Made by a program: the position numbers and the translations under genes
Assembly: GCA_028714995.1 (NCBI GenBank)
Contig: JAQTLI010000047.1
Coordinates: 1-11,383 of the forward strand
DNA: 11,383 nt
Origin: Methylobacter sp.
GTDB lineage: Bacteria > Pseudomonadota > Gammaproteobacteria > Methylococcales > Methylomonadaceae
Reading direction: 5' to 3'
The notes under the pieces: generated by a model
What the model was told of the DNA's origin: nothing
What the model saw: only the letters and a program-made list of their open reading frames with translations
Databases searched by the model: none
Shown here: positions 7,265-11,383 of the stretch, piece after piece
Position numbering within the stretch: position 1 is the first letter of the stretch
Layout: every line of letters starts with the position of its first letter

Positions 7265-8242
7265 TCACGTTTGCAAAAAAATTCCTTTCAACTCCTCGGG
7301 CAATAGCGCGTAATTCCTCCAAATACGTTCTACATCTTCCTGGTGCTGAGGCCCAAAGCGGTTCGGAAATTTCTTTAGTAATGCCACACCGTCAACCACT
7401 TGCGCGCGATGCAAAGATGCAACAGCCTGAATCACCAGCAATAAATTATCATCAGCGATTGGCGCGTCCCGCTCCAGATAGTCATTAATCAAATTAGCAA
7501 GCTCAATTGACGGCATTTGCACTGGAAGGAAAAGAATCCACTTTTCGATTTCATGATCTGAAGTGGTGCGCATAACATCTCCAAGAATTTTGTACATTGG
7601 TTTTTCGCAACGGGAATATGCCCAGATATAATTTAATACCCATCCTCTATCCTCTTCAGTAAGGTTACCCAAGTGTAAAATAGGCTCCGCCTGGCGGCGA
7701 AGCTCCTCAGCAATTTCAGTGAGCTGATATTTTCCGATAAAATCACTGGCGAGATATTTCAGATTCTTATGGCTTTTGGGTTCTATCCACGTACTGAGTA
7801 TGTTGACGATTTCTTTAGGCCGCATATTGACCAGAGTGTCGAAAAAATCCATGCTTTCGGTAAACGTATATTCGCCGCTTTCCGGCCGCGCAGGATAAAG
7901 TAGCGTAGGAGTCTGATTGATCTGGCTGGCTATCTCCTTTAATAAACGAAAAACTTCAACGGGTGTGAGTACGCTATAGGCTTTCAGAGCTTGATAGACC
8001 TGCTCTTGACTCTCATGTAAAAGATTTTTCAGAATCTCCTCGCGAAATAGATGCGATGTATACTCATAAGTTAAGCCTATGACCACCGCAACAATTAACG
8101 CAATTGACAAGTGCTCGGCCCAATTTTGGAGAACCTCCGGCAGCATTGGTTGAAAGTATTTTAAAAATAATGCTGTTATTAAAATTATCCCGAAGATAAG
8201 AAAAGGGACAGCAGCATAAGTCGTTTTATTTGTGGATGGCAT
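7265..8242 (-). CDS. Membrane protein of unknown function: two N-terminal helices plus large alpha-helical soluble region
   Basis: A 325-residue protein I do not recognise. The ATG at 8242 has GGGAG seven bases upstream, a strong ribosome binding site. Two hydrophobic helices (about 10-30 and 45-63) are separated by a short amphipathic link. They are followed by a charged, apparently all-helical region to the C-terminus that starts with a likely juxtamembrane helix (Y-T-S-H-L-F-R-E-E-I-L-K, 61-72). There is no signal-peptide cleavage motif, and the soluble part is predicted to be cytoplasmic. No catalytic motif, nucleotide-binding loop or cysteine cluster is seen, so the soluble part may be a helical-repeat or protein-binding platform. 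It ends 14 bases from the pat stop on the opposite strand with no evident terminator between them, so the two transcripts may overlap. It is probably monocistronic, since the next ~840 bases upstream hold no clear gene. Confidence 0.7.
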   Translation of the reverse strand: MPSTNKTTYAAVPFLIFGIILITALFLKYFQPMLPEVLQNWAEHLSIALIVAVVIGLTYEYTSHLFREEILKNLLHESQEQVYQALKAYSVLTPVEVFRLLKEIASQINQTPTLLYPARPESGEYTFTESMDFFDTLVNMRPKEIVNILSTWIEPKSHKNLKYLASDFIGKYQLTEIAEELRRQAEPILHLGNLTEEDRGWVLNYIWAYSRCEKPMYKILGDVMRTTSDHEIEKWILFLPVQMPSIELANLINDYLERDAPIADDNLLLVIQAVASLHRAQVVDGVALLKKFPNRFGPQHQEDVERIWRNYALLPEELKGIFLQT

Positions 8243-8606
8243 AGTTTTTCTCCCAAATATCTCTCGATTTGAAGGAACTGCAGTTACTTGCTATAGAATT
8301 TGGCGTGAATTACTTTCGATTTTATAGACAATGCCTATAGTATGCATAAGCACAACATAATACACTGTTCGGTCAAAGAGAGGGGTAGTTACAAGCTTAA
8401 TCCATCTTACAAGCCGATTATGTCTTCCCCTTGATTAATATTCCCATAATTTCGATAGCGCTGTTAAACGAAGAAGACTTTTTACATCGTTTTTACGCTC
8501 CAGAGACTCAAAGGATTCAAAAAACGACCTCGGTTCTGTGAACTGATTCACGAAATTATTTTAAAAAACGGGTAGTATTTTCTTTTTATCTGAAAATTTA
8601 TTTGAG

Positions 8607-8771
8607 ATGAATTCTGCTGCTCAGATCATTGATGCTTTAGTAGAAGTGGCCATTCCCTATAACAATCAACTTATTGAGTTTTCTTTTCATAAAACGGCTA
8701 ATATCTCTATTTCCATAATTTCTTTGGCTTTCACAAGGGATGGCTCAAAGAAATTTAATCAAACCAGGTAG
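8607..8771 (+). CDS. Possible 54-codon small ORF, unrecognised
   Basis: ATG at 8607 opens a 54-codon frame ending in TAG at 8769-8771; the frame is open back to 8565. The predicted peptide starts M-N-S-A-A-Q-I-I-D-A-L-V-E and has a mildly hydrophobic middle (A-N-I-S-I-S-I-I-S-L-A-F) and a basic end. GAG directly before the ATG is too close to be a good ribosome binding site. It could be a real small protein, a gene remnant, or chance in AT-rich DNA. It resembles nothing I know. Confidence 0.2.
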   Translation: MNSAAQIIDALVEVAIPYNNQLIEFSFHKTANISISIISLAFTRDGSKKFNQTR

Positions 8772-8933
8772 TTATGCTAATTGAAAAAAGTTTGTACCCA
8801 AGAAATAACGAAAAATTAAAGAAGTCGTAATTATATTCACAGAATCAATTGGATCAAAAAGGAAAGGAAAGCAACTATAATTACTCTCTATTAATGGTCA
8901 AAGGCTATAATGCTAAGGTTTTACATCCAATCG

Positions 8934-8960
8934 ACACCATTTCTCAGCAATAATGGGTGT
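8934..8960 (+). repeat. Imperfect inverted repeat upstream of rlpA
   Basis: ACACCATT (8934-8941) pairs with AATGGGTGT (8952-8960) through eight base pairs with one bulged G and a 10-base loop. No T-run follows, so it is not a typical terminator. It may be a leader structure if transcription starts upstream. Confidence 0.3.
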
Positions 8961-9080
8961 TAAAAATCAAATTTATCTAGCTCTGTTGGACTCAACGGCA
9001 TAGGCGTATGGTGCCGAATGAAATGTAGGCGCCGTATTAGAAAGCAGAACAAATTTGATATGACCCATCGAGGTATTGTA

Positions 9081-9620
9081 ATGAACTATTCATTGGTTTT
9101 TAATTTTTATGGCAGCAATAATTATTCAGGTTCTGGATTATTAGGGCTGTTGGCGCTGTTAACTGCCTTATTGAGTGGCTGCGCTTCCGAGCCTCCATTA
9201 TTGTCTTCTGGTACATCTTCTGATACAGACCAGTACACTTATCGTCGCAGCGCACCTTATAACAAACCTTATAAGGTAAAAGGGAAAACCTACTATCCAA
9301 TGACCTCAGCGGCAGGATACAGTGAACGAGGTATAGCTTCATGGTACGGTTCTGAATCAGGCAATAAAACTGCTATGGGAACCCGCTTTAGACCGCAAGG
9401 GGTCTCAGCTGCTCACAAAACTTTGCCTTTACCGTGCAAGGTGCGGGTAACCAATCTGCATAATGGCCGCTCCATTGATTTAGTGGTTAATGATCGTGGA
9501 CCATTTAAGAAAAACAGACTGATTGATCTATCTCATGGTGCCGCAAAGAAATTAGGTCTCAAAGGCATGGCTGAAGTCAAAGTGGAGTATCTCTCAAATA
9601 AGGTTAGCAGTGTCGACTAG
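9081..9620 (+). CDS. rlpA: RlpA-family septal-ring lipoprotein (DPBB domain), catalytic Glu replaced
   Basis: A 179-residue lipoprotein. Of three in-frame ATGs I chose 9081, which has GAGG seven bases upstream and leads into a lipoprotein signal: hydrophobic core, then L-S-G-C with the acylated Cys34. A polar linker follows, then the double-psi beta-barrel of RlpA (about 80-171): G-I-A-S-W-Y-G (84-90), S-A-A-H-K-T-L-P-L-P, V-R-V-T-N-L and N-D-R-G-P-F with Asp138. Active RlpA enzymes cleave denuded peptidoglycan at the septum using a conserved Glu and Asp. Here the Asp is present, but the Glu of the usual T-x-x-G-E motif reads T-A-M-G-T (Thr101), so lytic activity is doubtful. The C-terminal SPOR domain of longer homologues is absent. 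It is convergent with lnt (15-base gap), whose product would complete its acylation. Confidence 0.85.
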   Translation: MNYSLVFNFYGSNNYSGSGLLGLLALLTALLSGCASEPPLLSSGTSSDTDQYTYRRSAPYNKPYKVKGKTYYPMTSAAGYSERGIASWYGSESGNKTAMGTRFRPQGVSAAHKTLPLPCKVRVTNLHNGRSIDLVVNDRGPFKKNRLIDLSHGAAKKLGLKGMAEVKVEYLSNKVSSVD

Positions 9621-9635
9621 AATTAAATGCAGTCG

Positions 9636-11141
9636 CTATGCAACTTTTAATCTAAAAAATCTGCCATAAAGCATCACACATAACAACAAAATAACCATTA
9701 GTGTGATAACCGGCTTATCACCAAAACTTGCAAACGGCGTCAATCCTCCCATTGGAGTTATAGATTCTGTAAGCACTGTTGTTGTAAACAAAGGCGCCTG
9801 TTTGATGATTTTTCCATCCGGAGCAACAACCGCTGTCATTCCCGTGTTTGTCGCCCGCAGCAAATAGCGCCCTGTTTCCATTGCCCGCATTCTTGCAATT
9901 TGTAGGTGCTGATGCGGTTCTATTGAATTCCCGAACCAGGCATCGTTTGTCATATTAACCAGATAGGCGGCGTCCGATATTCCTCTAATACTTACATCGC
10001 CAAATGCATCTTCATAACATATCGATGTTATGAATTGATAACCGCCTGCTTTTAACAAAGGCTGAACTATTGAACCCGCGGTAAAATTGCCCAATCTCAT
10101 ATTGATCATACTGAGCACAAAACCTGATAGGGGCTGTAGTGGCAAATATTCCCCAAAAGGCAGCAAATGAGTTTTACGATAGATATTTTCTTCCTTGCCC
10201 ATCGTTATTACAGCATTAAAGTTTTCATTCTGCGCGCTTTCATGCACCGGGACACTGATTATTAAATCAGTACTGTGTTGTTTTGCGTCTCTAGCTAAAG
10301 GCAACAGAAAGGATTCCTTAACCTGATCCAAATAAGCGGGAATTGCAGTTTCCGGCCAGATAATAACATTGGAATCCCAATGTTCTTCAGTCATTCTCTT
10401 GTATTTTAATAAGGTATTGATTTTATTATCAGGCTGCCACTTTTGATCCTGCGTTATATTTCCTTGAACCAATGAAAAACGAATAGGACGACCGATTTCA
10501 TGAGTCCATTTTACAGTCCGTAACAATCCACCTGCTCCCCATAAGACTGCAAGCGCAGTCGTCAGCAACAACAGCTGTTTCTTAGTGTGCCAACTTTCGA
10601 CGACAACTGAAGTAGTTAATACTACTATAAAACCGGTGCCATAGGCACCTACTAAAGGAATGTATCCGGATAGTGGAGTCTCTAGTTGGGAGTATGCAAT
10701 TTGCAACCAGGGGAATCCGTTAAGCACTAAATAGCCACGTACATATTCAATTAGCATCCAAATAATAGGTATTAACATTATTCGAATGGGCCCTTTATTT
10801 TTCGGCATCAGTTTTACAACTACATAACCGGTCAATGCCGGAAACAACGCCCAAAAAGTAACGAATAGGCCAGTAATTAGCGTTGACGTAATTACATTGG
10901 CGCCGCCAAAATCATGAATGCTGATATAGACCCAGGACACGCCTAAACCAAATGAACCTAATCCAAACAAATAACCGCGCAAAGCTGCGCGTTTGGCTGA
11001 TATGTTCTGCCAGGAGGCAAACAGAAATATCAGCGCTACAAGAAGCAAATAGTAGTAATCAAAAGGAGCAAAAGATAAGGTGAATAAGATACCCGCACAT
11101 GGAGCGCAAAAATCCCAATATTTACTGTTTGAATATTGCAT
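9636..11141 (-). CDS. lnt: Apolipoprotein N-acyltransferase
   Basis: Inner-membrane enzyme that adds the third acyl chain, taken from a phospholipid, to the N-terminal cysteine of lipoproteins; last step after Lgt and LspA. With ATG at 11141 the protein has 501 residues, close to the usual ~500-512. About six N-terminal transmembrane helices (to about residue 205), including the typical L-S-F-A-P-F motif (22-27), precede a periplasmic nitrilase domain (about 218-475) and a final helix. The Glu-Lys-Cys triad is complete: Glu264 in I-I-W-P-E-T-A-I-P, Lys323 in Y-R-K-T-H-L-L-P-F-G-E-Y, Cys375 in S-I-C-Y-E-D. The frame extends to TTG at 11201 (20 more residues), but family N-termini fit the ATG better; neither start has a strong ribosome binding site. 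It lies downstream of, and in the same direction as, an rRNA operon, separated from it by a strong terminator. Confidence 0.95.
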   Translation of the reverse strand: MQYSNSKYWDFCAPCAGILFTLSFAPFDYYYLLLVALIFLFASWQNISAKRAALRGYLFGLGSFGLGVSWVYISIHDFGGANVITSTLITGLFVTFWALFPALTGYVVVKLMPKNKGPIRIMLIPIIWMLIEYVRGYLVLNGFPWLQIAYSQLETPLSGYIPLVGAYGTGFIVVLTTSVVVESWHTKKQLLLLTTALAVLWGAGGLLRTVKWTHEIGRPIRFSLVQGNITQDQKWQPDNKINTLLKYKRMTEEHWDSNVIIWPETAIPAYLDQVKESFLLPLARDAKQHSTDLIISVPVHESAQNENFNAVITMGKEENIYRKTHLLPFGEYLPLQPLSGFVLSMINMRLGNFTAGSIVQPLLKAGGYQFITSICYEDAFGDVSIRGISDAAYLVNMTNDAWFGNSIEPHQHLQIARMRAMETGRYLLRATNTGMTAVVAPDGKIIKQAPLFTTTVLTESITPMGGLTPFASFGDKPVITLMVILLLCVMLYGRFFRLKVA

Positions 11142-11257
11142 GTATTGTTTTGTATCTTTTGCGAAAGAACACTTATTGAAAAGTAAGGGCCATGATACCA
11201 AAAACCAGGTATTACCGTGTGACTAGGATTGATTCCCCCATGGTTTAAAAAACGGAC

Positions 11258-11289
11258 AAAAAAAAACCCAAGTGGTTAGACTTGGGTTT
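11258..11289 (-). terminator. Rho-independent terminator of the rRNA operon
   Basis: Read on the minus strand, AAACCCAAG (11289-11281) and CTTGGGTTT (11272-11264) form a 9-base-pair stem with an 8-base loop, continuing into a run of nine T residues (11266-11258). It begins about 9 bases after the 3' end of the 5S rRNA, exactly where an rrn terminator is expected. It should insulate lnt from rRNA transcription. Confidence 0.93.
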
Positions 11290-11298
11290 GATATTAAG

Positions 11299-11383
11299 AG
11301 CTTGGCAATTCCCTACTTTCGCATGGCAAACTGCCACACTATCATCGGCGCTAAGCGGTTTCACTTCCGAGTTCGGGATGGGA
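11299..11383 (-). rRNA. rrf: 5S ribosomal RNA, 3' part (partial)
   Basis: The minus strand carries the conserved 5S core: C-C-G-A-A-C-T-C-G-G-A-A-G-T-G-A-A-A-C, then T-A-G-C-G-C-C-G-A-T-G, T-A-G-T-G-T-G-G, A-T-G-C-G-A-A-A-G-T-A-G-G-G-A and the 3' strand of the terminal stem (T-T-G-C-C-A-A-G-C-T). These match the gammaproteobacterial type, close to E. coli 5S. About 85 of an expected ~116-120 bases are present; the 5' part lies beyond the window end. The exact 3' end is uncertain by one or two bases. It implies a complete rRNA operon (16S-23S-5S) just outside the window, transcribed toward lnt. Confidence 0.96.

Larger units (their letters stand above)
8243..9080. other. Long AT-rich intergenic region, 838 bases
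   Basis: This stretch is visibly richer in A and T than the flanking genes and has stops in all frames except for one short ORF (8607-8771). It holds the ribosome binding site and promoter of the 7265-8242 gene, a palindrome TATGCATA near 8341, two isolated TATAAT boxes on the + strand (8876-8881 and 8906-8911) without convincing -35 partners, and small hairpins nearer rlpA. No tRNA, transposase remnant or CRISPR repeat was recognised. Confidence 0.5.

Noticed and set aside
8430..8730. Similar short strings around CCATAATTTC near 8445 and 8713 as a possible repeat
   Set aside because: Only about ten bases match in AT-rich DNA, with no target-site or inverted-repeat structure; likely chance.
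9018..9080. Upstream ATGs (9018 and 9060) for rlpA
   Set aside because: They place a basic, polar stretch in front of the lipoprotein signal, and neither has a ribosome binding site as good as the one before 9081.
9100..9342. 80-codon minus-strand frame inside rlpA
   Set aside because: Antisense to the signal peptide and linker of a clear lipoprotein gene; no supporting features.
11142..11201. 20-residue extension of Lnt from TTG at 11201
   Set aside because: Not typical of Lnt N-termini and gives no better ribosome binding site; kept only as an alternative.

Overview
The window looks like chromosome from a gammaproteobacterium. Three features suggest this: a 5S rRNA 3' part with gammaproteobacterial-type sequence, a typical lnt, and a Pat-like acyltransferase. 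The gene mix (rSAM/selenodomain-associated transferases, an NdvC-like GH17 membrane protein, a Pat-type ligase/GNAT fusion) and the moderate base composition would fit a methanotroph-like Methylococcales genome. That placement is inference only. No phage, IS, CRISPR or clear island signature was seen.

Layout. (1) Bases 1-1605, + strand: a tightly packed operon with the 3' end of a family-2 glycosyltransferase (rSAM/selenodomain-associated transferase 2 type), a sterol-desaturase/fatty-acid-hydroxylase-family membrane enzyme, and a nucleotidyl/glycosyltransferase-like protein (rSAM/selenodomain-associated transferase 1 type). The genes overlap by 13 and 4 bases, so they are probably translationally coupled and act in one modification pathway, perhaps on a lipid or small metabolite. 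(2) Bases 1606-1916: intergenic, with a good -10 box. (3) Bases 1917-3623, +: a GH17 catalytic domain fused to a multi-pass membrane domain (NdvC-like glucan enzyme), followed by two tandem hairpins and a T-run. (4) Bases 3858-4421, -: a small exported, C-terminally anchored protein of unknown function whose predicted mature end is histidine. (5) Bases 4569-7250, +: a large NDP-forming acyl-CoA synthetase-like/GNAT fusion of the Pat type, likely a protein lysine acyltransferase. (6) Bases 7265-8242, -: an unrecognised protein with two transmembrane helices and a large helical soluble part, tail-to-tail with pat. (7) Bases 8243-9080: a long AT-rich stretch with one possible 54-codon ORF and weak hairpins. 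(8) Bases 9081-9620, +: an RlpA-family lipoprotein. (9) Bases 9636-11141, -: lnt, apolipoprotein N-acyltransferase, convergent with rlpA. (10) Bases 11258-11383, -: the 3' part of a 5S rRNA gene and its strong terminator, marking the end of an rRNA operon just upstream of lnt.

Apart from the first operon, the genes are single transcription units in alternating orientation. rlpA and lnt share a theme, since Lnt completes acylation of lipoproteins such as RlpA, but they are convergent and not co-transcribed. No complete new system stands out. The most interesting leads are the desaturase embedded between the two selenodomain-associated transferases, the RlpA homologue lacking the usual catalytic glutamate, the N-terminal-histidine exported protein, and the unrecognised two-helix membrane protein.
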